This document shows positions 17,113-26,098 of a stretch of 64,000 nt of DNA, in pieces. The position numbers were made by a program, and so were the translations under genes. The DNA comes from Kitasatospora sp. NBC_01246 (lineage in GTDB: Bacteria; Actinomycetota; Actinomycetes; Streptomycetales; Streptomycetaceae). Positions within the stretch are counted from its first letter, which is position 1. Each line of letters starts with the position of its first letter. Below the pieces are notes generated by a model, which was not told where the DNA came from, searched no databases, and was given only the letters and a program-made list of their open reading frames with translations. The stretch lies in the NCBI RefSeq assembly GCF_036226505.1, contig NZ_CP108484.1:868001-932000 (forward strand). The letters are read 5' to 3'.

Positions 17113-18099
17113 CTACGGGAGCAGGGCCAGCGCCTCCCGGAGGTTGTGTTCGGCGATGCCCTGCATGAACTCCCGGTCGGGGAAGTCGCCGTCGAGCAGT
17201 CGCAGGGGGCCGGCCACCAGGGAGAGGCGCATGGCCAGCAGGTAGAGGTCCAGGCGCCGTGGGTCGAGGCCGGGTCGGGCGAGGGCCGCGTAGCGCTCGT
17301 GGAAGCGCAGGCGGAGGAAGACGTGCTCCCACTCGGCGTCGAAGTGCATCAGGCCCTCGATGTCGATGAGGACGGCACGGCCTTCGGCGCTCACCAGGAC
17401 GTGGTCCGGGCCCAGTTCCCCGTGGATCAGTCCGTACTCGGCGCGCGGGGCCACCAGGGCCGCCAGCTCCCGCAGACGGTCGTCCAGCCGGCCGTGCACC
17501 GCACCGATCCTCGGGTCGCGGCCCGCCGCCTCCCCGAGGTTCCGCAGGGCCCGGTCGAACACCAGCTGCTCGCAGGAGCTTCCGAGGGCGACGCCACCCA
17601 GCTCCAGCACGTCCACCCGGCCGTAGTGGGGCGCGCGGTGTCGCTGCATCAGGTCGAGCGTGCGGGCCAGGTCGTCCAGGACGCCCTCGGCGCGACCGGG
17701 ATCGGTCTCGAAGAGCGCTTCCAGTGTGCCGCCGGAGACGTCCTCGACTAGGGCGACGTCCGCCGCGTACCGCTGCCTGGTGTCATCCGCCAACAGCAGG
17801 TGGGGTACACGCGCCCCGACCTCGTCCAGCCGGCGCCGAGCGGCCAGGAACGGCACCAGCCCGGAGGCCGGCGCGAACGGGTCCGTCGCATCGTCCTCGG
17901 CGGCGCCGGGCCAGAAGTTCTCACCGTCCGACCATCGGTAGACGATCACGCTCTCCGTCCCGCTCCCGTCGAGCCGGACCCGGTACACGCCCTTCTTGCT
18001 CCCCCCGCGCAAGCGGTCCACCCCTACGATCCGGCACCCCGCCCCCAGCGCCTGACGCACCACGTCCGACAGGTCCTCGGCCTCCGCGAATCTGCGCAT
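17113..18099 (-). CDS. APH-like kinase-fold (phosphotransferase family) protein
   Basis: 328 residues. N-lobe: RLRGGSKKGVYRVRL with the glycine-rich loop and a following Ser/Val strand. The catalytic loop is LIHGELGPDHVLV near residue 225, with Glu and His where classical aminoglycoside phosphotransferases have HGDxxxxN; the metal-binding motif is LIDIEGLMHFD (D-x-E). The family (PF01636 type) phosphorylates small molecules or acts as a pseudokinase. The Asp to Glu and Asn to His changes make catalysis uncertain, though I recall similar variants in actinomycetes. Convergent with the pump gene, divergent from the secreted-protein gene at 18406. Confidence 0.75.
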   Translation of the reverse strand: MRRFAEAEDLSDVVRQALGAGCRIVGVDRLRGGSKKGVYRVRLDGSGTESVIVYRWSDGENFWPGAAEDDATDPFAPASGLVPFLAARRRLDEVGARVPHLLLADDTRQRYAADVALVEDVSGGTLEALFETDPGRAEGVLDDLARTLDLMQRHRAPHYGRVDVLELGGVALGSSCEQLVFDRALRNLGEAAGRDPRIGAVHGRLDDRLRELAALVAPRAEYGLIHGELGPDHVLVSAEGRAVLIDIEGLMHFDAEWEHVFLRLRFHERYAALARPGLDPRRLDLYLLAMRLSLVAGPLRLLDGDFPDREFMQGIAEHNLREALALLP

Positions 18100-18405
18100 C
18101 CGCAGAATCTACGCGACACCCCTCGGAGCGGGCACCGCAATTCAGCGCCACGGGCCGTTTCGCCATGGGTTTCACCGGCCGTCGGCCGTGGCCTTTTCGC
18201 GAACCCGGTGGTCCACTCCGGTAGTGCGGGCCTCCTGCGGCTCGCTCCGATGCGCCACGCCACGCGGTGAGCCGGGGAGGAGCAGCGGCTCCCCCGGTGG
18301 GGGGAGTCGGTACCTTCTTGCGGCGGAGGTGTGACGGGGGGTGGGCTGGGAGGTTGGAGGCAGTCGGGAACGGCCCGACTCCGCTCTCCCGATTGGGGAT
18401 TGACC

Positions 18406-18963
18406 ATGCGAACGCTCAGCAGTGCCATCGCGCTCACCACCGCGGCCGCGGCCCTCGCGGCCGGGTCGGCCGGGACCGCCGCGGCCGCGCCGGCCACTCC
18501 CGCACCGGCCCAGCAGCTCGTGCTGCACAGCTGGACCCTGCTCAACGAACACGGCCCGGGCCCCAACCCGGGCGAGCGGCTCACCGCGTGGGTCGACGCC
18601 CGTACGGTCGACGGCCGGCCCCGGGGTCACGTGGTGGTCCAGCACGTGTTCGAGAGGACCGGCACCACCCGGGCCGAGCTCGACGTCGACTGCCTGACCG
18701 TCGCCGGGGACGGCGCCATCACCGTGACCGGGCCCATCGCGCAGACCGTGGTCACCCCCTACGGGGGCGAGCCGTACCTGTTCGAGGAGGGCCTGCACCC
18801 CGAGGCCGGCCTCACCTTCTACCCGACCGACGAGCAGCACCAGCGCCGGGTCGGCTGGCAGCGGACCGGCGCCCCGGGGGGTTCCGAGGTCGTCAGGTGC
18901 GGCGCGGTGTCGCCCAGCCTCTGGATCATCGACGGCGGGACCTTCCTGCGTCGCACGCGCTGA
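18406..18963 (+). CDS. Secreted hypothetical protein
   Basis: 185 residues from ATG at 18406 (MRTLSSAIALTTAAAALAAG). A signal peptide of about 28 residues ends near AGTAAAAPAT. The mature part begins PAPAQQLVLHSWTLLNEHGP and includes VDARTVDGRPRGHVVVQHVF, repeated short beta segments, one Cys pair (DVDCLTV and VVRCGAV) and a Trp-rich end (SLWIIDGGTFLRRTR). The pattern is that of a small extracellular beta-sandwich protein, such as a lipocalin- or inhibitor-like fold, but no family is assigned. It has its own upstream region and is not coupled to neighbours. Confidence 0.75.
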   Translation: MRTLSSAIALTTAAAALAAGSAGTAAAAPATPAPAQQLVLHSWTLLNEHGPGPNPGERLTAWVDARTVDGRPRGHVVVQHVFERTGTTRAELDVDCLTVAGDGAITVTGPIAQTVVTPYGGEPYLFEEGLHPEAGLTFYPTDEQHQRRVGWQRTGAPGGSEVVRCGAVSPSLWIIDGGTFLRRTR

Positions 18964-19122
18964 CCGCTGCCGGTCGGCGCCGGTCGAGCCGGACCGCTGC
19001 GTTCGCGAGGCGATCGACTGGGCTAGCATGCCTCTCCGGCAAACTCACCCATGATCGTCAACAGGGGAGAGCCCGCGTGGAGTTCAGGACGCGCCGGTGC
19101 GATGTGGAGCGAAGGACGGACG

Positions 19123-19884
19123 ATGGCGTACGAGATCGTTGCTGAGCAGATCCGGATCGAGGCGGCCGCGGGGGCGCCGCCGATGGGGGCCTACCTCGCA
19201 CGGCCCGCCGAGCCGGGGGACCACCCCGTCGTGCTCGTCGGGGCCGAGCTGTGGGGGGTGACGGAGGACGTCCGGAAGACGGTGCGGGACGTCGCCGCGC
19301 TCGGCTTCGTCGCTGTCGCGCCCGACCTCTACTACCGCGCGGGCGAGGAGGGGACGGCCGCCGGCATGGCGCAGAGCCCCGAGAACCGTACCCGGGCCTT
19401 CGCGCTGCTCGACGGGTTCGCCCGGGACGAGGTGGAGGCGGATCTGCGGGCCGCCGTCGCGCACGCCCGGCAGTACGCGGGGGCTTCGACGCGTACCGCC
19501 ATGATCGGCTTCAGCCTCGGCGGGCACATCGCGTACTTCGCGGCGACCCGCCTCGAACTGGACGCCGTGGTGGCCTACTTCCCCGGCTGGCTGACGACCT
19601 CGGGCACGGCGCTGAGCCGCCCGGCCCCGCTCGCCGAGGACACCCCGGCCATCGCCCGGGTGGGCACGCGCATGCTGCTGTTCTTCGCCGGCCGGGACCA
19701 TGTGATCGGCGCCGCCGAGCGCGAGGAGGTCGTCGCGGGTCTCGCCTCGGCGGGCGTCCCGCACGAGGTGGTCGTCTACCCCGAGGCGCAGCACGCCTTC
19801 TTCTTCCCGGGCCACCCGCCGTACGACAAGGAGTCCGCCGAGGACTCGTGGCGCAGGGCGGGGGCGTTCCTGAAGGGTGCGTGA
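19123..19884 (+). CDS. Dienelactone-hydrolase-like alpha/beta hydrolase
   Basis: 253 residues from ATG at 19123 (MAYEIVAEQI) behind GAAGG; an ATG at 19102 is an alternative. Sequence follows the DLH family: MGAYLARPAEPGDHPVVLVG, a GLWG-like ELWGVTE loop, and GFVAVAPDLYYRAGE. The nucleophile elbow is MIGFSLGGHIAYF, so Ser replaces the Cys of classical dienelactone hydrolase; Asp is in FFAGRDHV and His in AQHAFFF. The enzyme is probably a carboxylic ester hydrolase rather than a strict dienelactone hydrolase. It ends directly at a strong hairpin. Confidence 0.85.
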   Translation: MAYEIVAEQIRIEAAAGAPPMGAYLARPAEPGDHPVVLVGAELWGVTEDVRKTVRDVAALGFVAVAPDLYYRAGEEGTAAGMAQSPENRTRAFALLDGFARDEVEADLRAAVAHARQYAGASTRTAMIGFSLGGHIAYFAATRLELDAVVAYFPGWLTTSGTALSRPAPLAEDTPAIARVGTRMLLFFAGRDHVIGAAEREEVVAGLASAGVPHEVVVYPEAQHAFFFPGHPPYDKESAEDSWRRAGAFLKGA

Positions 19885-19922
19885 CCGCCTGCCGGCCTCC
19901 GCGCGCGGACGCCGGCAGGCGG
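19885..19922. terminator. Hairpin immediately after the dienelactone-hydrolase-like gene
   Basis: CCGCCTGCCGGC pairs with its exact complement after a 14-base loop and starts on the base after the stop codon. Good rho-independent-like structure without a T-run. Confidence 0.65.
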
Positions 19923-20083
19923 GGGCGTGTGCGGCCGCCGGACCGGAACCGGCCGGTGCCGCAGACGTCTCCCGCACCATGACCTCGCCGCGCGGCGCCT
20001 CCGGCAGGAGCGCGAGCCCGCTCCTCGCGTTGTCGGCGGCGTGTGCCAGGCTGGGCTCGACCCACCTGAGGAGGAGCAGCATC

Positions 20084-20752
20084 ATGCACAGGCCGAGCCG
20101 GCCCGAGGATCTGGACCACGGTGACCGGGTGTGGGCGAGGGCCGTCGCCTTCGCCCTCCTGGAGGCCGCCCACGGCAACCCCGAGGGCTACTGGCTGGAC
20201 GAGCACGGGGTGTGGTGCGACGCGACGGGCGGCTCCTACTGGTGGCGCGTCACGCGGTGCGAGGGCGGCGGCGTCGTCTTCTGCGGGCAGGACTCCGACG
20301 GCAGCCGGACCCACGTCGACGGCCGGCAGATCGACTTCCTCGCCGGCGGTCCGTCGTGGCTGCCCTGGGAGGCGCTGCGCGAGGACGCCGAGGGGAACCT
20401 GTTCGGCTTCGTCTACTGGTGGCAGGCCGGGGCCTGGCACCGCATCCCGTACCCGGAGTCGCTCGACGACGACGGACTGTCCGGCGCCGCCGGGTGGTTG
20501 GGCTCGGAGGCGGAGTTCGCCGACGAGGCGGCCGAGCTCGCCGCCGTCCGGCCCGCGGACGCGGCGGCGTTCACCGATGCGCTCGCCCGGTTCGTCCGGC
20601 ACGCCGAGGCGCGCACCGTGGACGCCGCGGTGGTGGCGGATCTGCTGGCGGCGGCCGGTCCGGAGCACGAGGACCGCCGTCCGCTCCTGCTGAAGCCGGC
20701 GCTGGACGTCGCCGAGCGGGCCGGGATCACCCGGCCCGCCGGGCTCGGCTGA
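20084..20752 (+). CDS. Hypothetical protein, 222 residues
   Basis: ATG at 20084 behind GAGGAGGAG. No recognised family. The N-terminal half has clustered Trp, Cys and Gly (YWLDEHGVWCDATGGSYWWR and CEGGGVVFCGQDSDGSRTHV), a WLPWEALRED segment and FGFVYWWQAGAWHRIPYPE, like a small beta-barrel with aromatic surface. The C-terminal half is helical and Ala/Glu-rich. No membrane helix or signal peptide. Independent of the upstream terminator and convergent with the azoreductase gene. Confidence 0.7.
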   Translation: MHRPSRPEDLDHGDRVWARAVAFALLEAAHGNPEGYWLDEHGVWCDATGGSYWWRVTRCEGGGVVFCGQDSDGSRTHVDGRQIDFLAGGPSWLPWEALREDAEGNLFGFVYWWQAGAWHRIPYPESLDDDGLSGAAGWLGSEAEFADEAAELAAVRPADAAAFTDALARFVRHAEARTVDAAVVADLLAAAGPEHEDRRPLLLKPALDVAERAGITRPAGLG

Positions 20753-20790
20753 TCGCCCCGGCCGGGGCCACGGCCGACGTGAGACGTGAG

Positions 20791-20827
20791 CGGGGCCGCC
20801 GCCGGGAACCACCCGGCCGCGGCCCCG
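20791..20827. terminator. Bidirectional hairpin between convergent genes
   Basis: A 16-base arm beginning CGGGGCCGCCGCCGGG pairs with CCCGGCCGCGGCCCCG (one mismatch) over a five-base loop, between the ends of the 20084 gene and the azoreductase gene. It can serve both. Confidence 0.65.
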
Positions 20828-20861
20828 CGACCCACCGGCAGGACTACCGCGTGACGGACCC

Positions 20862-21494
20862 TCAGGCGGCCAGCGTCTTGAGCGTCTCGAACGCGGTGTC
20901 CCGGGACTTCTCCGCCAGCGGCTTGAGCGCGGCCATCTGCGGCACGATCGCGGCCAGCGTCAGCTCGGCGTGGACGAAGGTCAGGTCGTCCGCCAGGCCG
21001 ATCGCGCCCAGGACGGCGCGCAGGTACGGCTCCTGGTAGTCCCAGCCCTCACGGGGGGTGCCGGGGGCGTAGGAGCCGCCCCGGGCGGTGACCACCACGA
21101 CGGACTTGCCGCTGAGCAGGCCCGGGTCGCCGCCGGGAGCCACCATGTGGGCCGGGGTGACGAGACGGTCCACCCACGCCTTGAGCGTCGACGGGATGGT
21201 GTAGTTGTACATCGGGGCGCCGATGATCAGCGTGGTCGCCTCGCGCACCTCGGCGGTGACCGCCTCGCTGAGCGCCCGCTCCTCCGGGGTCTCGCCGTGC
21301 TCGCCGCTCGGGTCGAGCAGGGCCTCGCGGACGGCGTGCGTGATGTGCGGGACGGGCTCGGCACCCAGGTCGCGGTAGACGTAACCGCCGTCGGGGTGGT
21401 TCTCGCGCCACTGGGTGGCGAAGTAGGCGGACAACTCGCGGGACACGGAGCCGTCGTGACGAATGCTCGCGTCGATGTGCAGCAGGGAAGGCAT
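20862..21494 (-). CDS. FMN-dependent NADH-azoreductase
   Basis: 210 residues from ATG at 21494 (MPSLLHIDASIRHDGSVSRE). The flavodoxin-like fold marks are the N-terminal DASIRHDGSVSRELSAYF phosphate-binding loop and APMYNYTIPSTLKAWVDRL near residue 95, the AzoR/YhdA signature that holds FMN; a VVTARGGSYAPGTPREGWDY segment lines the active site. The enzyme reduces quinones and azo bonds with NADH. Stands alone. Its upstream region contains a clear AT-rich patch (21650-21710). Confidence 0.9.
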   Translation of the reverse strand: MPSLLHIDASIRHDGSVSRELSAYFATQWRENHPDGGYVYRDLGAEPVPHITHAVREALLDPSGEHGETPEERALSEAVTAEVREATTLIIGAPMYNYTIPSTLKAWVDRLVTPAHMVAPGGDPGLLSGKSVVVVTARGGSYAPGTPREGWDYQEPYLRAVLGAIGLADDLTFVHAELTLAAIVPQMAALKPLAEKSRDTAFETLKTLAA

Positions 21495-21795
21495 GAAGGC
21501 GACCTCGGGTGGTATCAGGGGCGAATCAAAGCATCGCCACCGGTCGGCCGCGTCAGCGGTGTGACGCGGTCTCCGGTGCCGTCGAACCACGGGTGGTCAT
21601 GGCCGGACACCCGGCCAGGCCCCCCGGACGCGTCTCCGCCGCCCGTTCGGCGCCGGTACGCGATGTCGACGGTAGACATTGACGCCGACGTCAAAGCAAG
21701 CGCTTCAGCACTCCTGCCCACTCGCTGCGTCGACGAACCGGCTCCGCGGCGCCCTGCTCCGCCGCTCCCCCACCTGTCGGGCCGGCGCCCCGTGC

Positions 21796-22452
21796 TCAGC
21801 CGCCGCCCATCCCGCCCTGCGCGGCCACCATGGTCGTCCCCAGCCCGTCGACCGCCTTGGCCAGCCCGGGCGCCCGCTCCCCCAGCCGCGCGGTGAGGGC
21901 CGCGATGCGCCCGGCGTGCGTCCGCTGCTCCTGGCGCGACAGCACCAGCCGCACCTGCCCGTGCGCGGCCAGCGCCGCCAGCACCGCGTCCGCGAACGCC
22001 ACCTCGCCCACCGGCTCCTCGCCACGGACCAGTTCGGCCACCCGGAGCTGCCGGTCCAGCGCCTCCCGGGGGTCGGGCATCGCCACCGGCCGCCGCGGCA
22101 CGACGGGGCCGTAGGGGTCACGGTCCCGGACCGTCAGCACGCCGAGGACGGCCAGCCGCTGCTCGACGGCGTCCAGCGTCTCCTCGCGGCCGCGTTTGAT
22201 CCACGACTTCCAGCCGCGCCGCCGTGCGGCCACCTCGGCCAGGACGGCGTCCAGCACCGGGTCCCCGGCGGGGCCGACGCCGGGTGCCACCAGCACCCGG
22301 CCCCGGCCGTCCTCGACGAGGTCACCGCGGTGGGCCAGCTCGGCCAGCGCGGCGGCGCGCAGCAGGAACCCGGCCCGGGTGCGGTCCTGGAGGGCCTGGG
22401 CCCGGGTGTCGTAGGCCATCAGGTAGGTGGCCAGGTGCAGCGGTCGGCTCAT
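21796..22452 (-). CDS. GPP34 (GOLPH3-like) family protein
   Basis: 218 residues from ATG at 22452 (MSRPLHLATYLMAYDTRAQA); the frame runs on upstream without conservation. LLRAAALAELAHRGDLVEDG and DAVLAEVAARRRGWKSWIKR are the hallmarks of bacterial GPP34 proteins, which in eukaryotes (GOLPH3/Vps74) bind phosphoinositides and glycosyltransferases. In actinomycetes these proteins are numerous and may act at the membrane in lipid or cell-envelope traffic; no specific role follows here. Not in an operon. Confidence 0.88.
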   Translation of the reverse strand: MSRPLHLATYLMAYDTRAQALQDRTRAGFLLRAAALAELAHRGDLVEDGRGRVLVAPGVGPAGDPVLDAVLAEVAARRRGWKSWIKRGREETLDAVEQRLAVLGVLTVRDRDPYGPVVPRRPVAMPDPREALDRQLRVAELVRGEEPVGEVAFADAVLAALAAHGQVRLVLSRQEQRTHAGRIAALTARLGERAPGLAKAVDGLGTTMVAAQGGMGGG

Positions 22453-22843
22453 ACCGCCGACGATACGGCGCACCGCCCCGGCCGCCATCCGCCCGCAGGA
22501 GGGCATCGGCCTCCCACCTGCGGCGTACCCCGCGGCACGCACCCGGACCAGGGAGCTGCCCGGCCCCGGCCGCACCGGCCGGCCCGGGGACCCGACCGTC
22601 ACCAGCGCCGGCCCCTGCGCCGACTTCTGGCTGCTGGGGCTCGTCGAACCGCGCTGAGCCGAACCGCGTCGACGGGACGGACGGCCCCGGTCGATAGGCG
22701 GGCTCCTCCTCCTTCCGGCGGAGCCCGCACGACACCCCCGGGGGAGGCCGTCGCGACCTCGGGCGGACGCCCGCCCCGGCGGGCCGGGGCCAGGCTGGCA
22801 TCAGCCGGAAGGGAATCCGGCGCTTCTCGGGAGGGACACCGTC
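22453..22843. other. Divergent intergenic region
   Basis: About 390 bases between the leftward GPP34 gene and the rightward class C hydrolase. Very GC-rich with short Pro/Arg-coding noise frames. I see no gene, strong dyad or clear promoter. Confidence 0.5.
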
Positions 22844-24076
22844 ATGACCGTCAGCACGTCACCGTCAAGGCTCCGCCGCTCGGCCGCCGGAGCCGCGATC
22901 GCCGCCCTGGCGACGGCCGGCCTCCTGGGCACCGCGGCGCCGGCGGCCCTCGCGGCGACGTCCGGTGGCGTCGTGGCAACCGCCCCGGCGCGGCCCGTGA
23001 CCGACGCCGCCGCGCTGGACCGGGCGATCCGGGCCGTGGTGTCGGAGGGCGGCTCCAGCGCCGTGCAGGCCGAGGTGCGCGAGGACGGCCGCCGGGTGTG
23101 GCGGGGCGCGGCGGGCGTCGCCGACCTGCGCAGCGGAGCGCCGGTGCCCGAGGACGCCCGGTTTCGGATCGGCAGCGTCACCAAGACCTTCGCCGCCACC
23201 GTGGTGCTCCAGCTGGTCGCGGAGGGGAGGATCGCCCTGGACGCCCCGGTCGAGCGGTACCTGCCCGGGGTCGTACCGAACGGCGGCGCGATCACCGTGC
23301 GCCGGCTGCTGAACCACACCAGCGGTCTCTACAACTTCACGGACGACGCCCGGTTCAGCACCGAGGGCGAGGCGGCCGACCGCTGGCTGCGGGTCGGGCG
23401 CTGGACCACCTACCGGCCGCAGGACGTCGTCGACCTCGCCAACGCCCACCCGCCGTACTCGGAGCCCGGCCCGTGGCACTACTCCAACACCAACTACGTG
23501 CTGCTCGGGATGATCGTCCAGCGGACGACCGGGCGCTCCTGGGCGGACGAGGTCGAGCGCCGCGTCATCCGCCCGCTGGGCCTGTCCGGGACGTCGATGC
23601 CCGGCTCCTCGCCCTTCGTCCCCGGGCCGCACGCCCACGGATACCTCCCGCGGGCCGACGGCCCGGTCGACATCACCCTGCAGAACCCCTCCGCCTTCGG
23701 GCCGGCGGGCGCCGGGATCTCGACCACCGCCGACCTCACCCGCTTCAATGCCGCGCTGCTCGGCGGCAGGTTGCTGGGCCCGGCCGAGCTGGCCGAGATG
23801 AAGCAGCAGGTCACCACGGACACCGGGGGCGGCTACGGGCTCGGGCTGGTGCGGTACCCGACCGCCTGCGGCGACTACTGGGGGCTCAGCGGCGGGATCG
23901 CGGGCTACGGCACGATCGTGATGGGCGACGCCGCCGGGCGCCGGCAGCTGGCGATCTCGCTGAATCCCTACGAGCTGAGCGAGGCGACCGGCCGCACCTT
24001 CCAGGCGTTGATCGACACGGCCACCTGCGGCGGCGCCGCCGCGCCCACGGCCTCCGCCGCCCCGCCCGGCCGCTGA
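22844..24076 (+). CDS. Secreted serine hydrolase, class C beta-lactamase/DD-peptidase family
   Basis: 410 residues. N-terminal secretion signal: basic start with LRRSAAGAAIAALATAGLLG and cleavage near ALAATS. Active-site motifs of the beta-lactamase/transpeptidase-like family are FRIGSVTKTFAA (S-x-x-K, near residue 110), WHYSNTNYVLLG (Y-x-N) and a late LSGGIAGYG that takes the KTG/HxG place. This family covers D-alanyl-D-alanine carboxypeptidases, esterases and class C lactamases; the substrate is likely a peptide-like or ester compound outside the cell. Convergent with the alcohol dehydrogenase gene. Confidence 0.9.
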   Translation: MTVSTSPSRLRRSAAGAAIAALATAGLLGTAAPAALAATSGGVVATAPARPVTDAAALDRAIRAVVSEGGSSAVQAEVREDGRRVWRGAAGVADLRSGAPVPEDARFRIGSVTKTFAATVVLQLVAEGRIALDAPVERYLPGVVPNGGAITVRRLLNHTSGLYNFTDDARFSTEGEAADRWLRVGRWTTYRPQDVVDLANAHPPYSEPGPWHYSNTNYVLLGMIVQRTTGRSWADEVERRVIRPLGLSGTSMPGSSPFVPGPHAHGYLPRADGPVDITLQNPSAFGPAGAGISTTADLTRFNAALLGGRLLGPAELAEMKQQVTTDTGGGYGLGLVRYPTACGDYWGLSGGIAGYGTIVMGDAAGRRQLAISLNPYELSEATGRTFQALIDTATCGGAAAPTASAAPPGR

Positions 24077-24090
24077 CCCCGGCGCGGCCC

Positions 24091-24115
24091 CCGGACCGCC
24101 GCGGAGCCGGTCCGG
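24091..24115. terminator. GC hairpin between convergent genes
   Basis: CCGGACCG pairs with CGGTCCGG over a nine-base loop, 15 bases after the hydrolase stop. The region to 24157 repeats GGTCCGG several times. Confidence 0.5.
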
Positions 24116-24157
24116 GACGGTCCGGACGGGCCGGGGCGGTCCGGGCCGCTCCCGCGC

Positions 24158-25198
24158 TCAGCCGTTCGGCAGGATCACCGCGCGGCCGTTGATCAGCCCG
24201 GCGTGCAGGCGCTCGTACGCCAGCGGGGCGTCGTCGATGCCGTAGGTCTCGACGTGCACCTCGACCGCGCCGGCCCGGGCGAGGTCCAGCACCTCGATCA
24301 GCTCGGGTCGGGTGCCCCAGTACGGGGAGGCCACCGACACCTCGTACGGGAGGGTGCCGAAGCCGACCGGCAGGGAGCCGCCGCCGAGGCCGACGATCGT
24401 CACGTCGCCCTCCACCGCCGCCATCGCGCCGGCCGAGGCCACCGTCGGCGGGGCGCCGACGAAGTCCAGCACCACCTGGGCGCCGACGCCGCCGGTGAGG
24501 GCGCGGACCGCCGCCGGTGCCGAGGCGTCCGAGAGCACCGCCTCGTGCGCGCCCACGGCCCGGGCCAGGGCCAGCTTCTCCTCGGTCACGTCCAGGGCGA
24601 CCACCCGGGCCGCCGTCATCGCGCGCAGCAGCTGGATCGCGACATGGCCGAGGCCGCCGGTGCCGATCACCACGGCGGTGCTGCCCGGCACCAGCTTGCC
24701 CAGCGAGCGCTTGATCGCGTGATAGGGCGTCAGACCGGCGTCGGTCAGCGGGACGGCCCGCACCGGGTCGAGACCGCCGAGCGGTACCAGGTGCCGCGGG
24801 TCGTCGACGATCATGTACTCCGCCATCGCGCCCGGGGCACCCAGGCCCGGTGGGCGGATGCCGAGCTCGGCGGCGCGCAGGCAGTAGTTCTCCTTGCCCT
24901 CCGCGCATTTGGCACAGCTGCCGCAGCCCCAGGGCCCGTACACGGCGACCGGGTCGCCCTCGGTGAAGCCGGTCACTCCGGCGCCGAGCGCCGCGACGGT
25001 GCCGACGCCCTCGTGGCCGAGGGTCAGCGGCAGCGGGAAGGACAGCTGCTCGGCGGGCAGGCTCATCACGGCGATGTCGGAGTGGCACACGCCCGCGGCG
25101 GTGACCTTCAGCAGGACCTGCCCGGGGCCGGGCTCCGGATCGGGGACGGTGACCACCTCGGGGGCGGCGCCGGCCGTGCGGTACTGGACTGCCTTCAT
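24158..25198 (-). CDS. Zinc-dependent alcohol dehydrogenase (MDR family)
   Basis: 346 residues. Catalytic zinc ligands: Cys in TAAGVCHSDIAV, His-Glu in TLGHEGVGTV. The structural zinc loop is GCGSCAKCAEGKENYC, four Cys. Cofactor-binding loop: AVVIGTGGLGHVAIQLLRA. Together these identify a class of primary/secondary alcohol dehydrogenases of the NAD type (Adh/Tdh-like). Part of a minus-strand group of TetR, SDR and ADH, the last gene of the probable operon; about 85 bases separate it from the SDR, so a shared transcript is reasonable. Both dehydrogenases could act in sequence on one alcohol. Confidence 0.92.
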   Translation of the reverse strand: MKAVQYRTAGAAPEVVTVPDPEPGPGQVLLKVTAAGVCHSDIAVMSLPAEQLSFPLPLTLGHEGVGTVAALGAGVTGFTEGDPVAVYGPWGCGSCAKCAEGKENYCLRAAELGIRPPGLGAPGAMAEYMIVDDPRHLVPLGGLDPVRAVPLTDAGLTPYHAIKRSLGKLVPGSTAVVIGTGGLGHVAIQLLRAMTAARVVALDVTEEKLALARAVGAHEAVLSDASAPAAVRALTGGVGAQVVLDFVGAPPTVASAGAMAAVEGDVTIVGLGGGSLPVGFGTLPYEVSVASPYWGTRPELIEVLDLARAGAVEVHVETYGIDDAPLAYERLHAGLINGRAVILPNG

Positions 25199-25283
25199 CG
25201 TCGTGACTCTCCTTCGGTGCGGGCGCGTTCGGGACGGGCGTCCGGTGCGCGCGGCGTGCGGTGTCCCCCCGGAATCGGCCGGG

Positions 25284-26051
25284 TCAGCGGGCCGCGTAGG
25301 CGCCGTCGACCAGGTGGTAGCTGCCGTGGACGAAGGAGGCCCGGTCGGAGAGCAGGAAGGCGGTCAGCTCGGCGACCTCCTCCGCGCGGCCGAGCCGGCC
25401 GGCCGGGTGCAGCGCGACCAGCGCGTCGCGGGCGGCGGCGTCGGCGTCGCGCAGCAGCGGCGTGTCGATGAAGCCCGGGCCGACGGCGTTGATCCGCACG
25501 CCCTGGGCGGCGTACTCCAGGGCGGCCGTCTTGGTGAGGCCGACCACGCCGTGCTTCGCGGCGGCGTAGGCGGGCGAGCCGGCGAAGCCGTTGGTCCCGA
25601 GGATCGAGGCCATGTTGACGACGGCGCCGCCGCCGGCCGCGAGGATGGCGGGGATCTCGTAGCGCAGCGAGTAGAAGACGCCGTCCAGGTTGGTGGCCAG
25701 CACCCGCCGCCAGTCCTCGGGCTCGTAGGCGCCGGTGGGGGCGGCCGCCCCGGCGATGCCGGCGTTGTTGACGGCCAGGTGGAGGGCGCCGAGCCCGTCG
25801 ACGGTGGCCCGGACGGCGGCGCGCACCGACTCCGGGTCGGTGACGTCCACGTCGACGGCCAGGGCGCGGGCTCCGGCGGCCGACAGCTCGGCGGCGGCCT
25901 CGCGGGCGCCCGCCGGGTCGAAGTCGGCGATCGCGACGGCGGCGCCGCCGGCCGCCAGTCGCCGGGCCACCGCGAGGCCGATGCCGGAGGCGCCTCCGGT
26001 GACCAGCGCGGTCCGGCCGGTGAACTCCTGGGTGTAGTCGATGCCGGTCAT
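25284..26051 (-). CDS. Short-chain dehydrogenase/reductase
   Basis: 255 residues from ATG at 26051 (MTGIDYTQEFTGRTALVTGG). Classical SDR motifs: TGGASGIGLAVAR for NAD(P), LAVNNAGIAG, the catalytic Ser in NMASILG, and YAAAKHG (Tyr-x-x-x-Lys). DFDPAGAREAA after strand 2 has an acidic residue that favours NAD(H). Sits between the TetR gene and the alcohol dehydrogenase gene on the same strand, so it is a likely member of the TetR-controlled operon. Confidence 0.92.
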   Translation of the reverse strand: MTGIDYTQEFTGRTALVTGGASGIGLAVARRLAAGGAAVAIADFDPAGAREAAAELSAAGARALAVDVDVTDPESVRAAVRATVDGLGALHLAVNNAGIAGAAAPTGAYEPEDWRRVLATNLDGVFYSLRYEIPAILAAGGGAVVNMASILGTNGFAGSPAYAAAKHGVVGLTKTAALEYAAQGVRINAVGPGFIDTPLLRDADAAARDALVALHPAGRLGRAEEVAELTAFLLSDRASFVHGSYHLVDGAYAAR

Positions 26052-26098
26052 GGCGGTCGTTCCTTTCGTACCGGTGCGCGCCGGGTGGGCGCGCTCGT

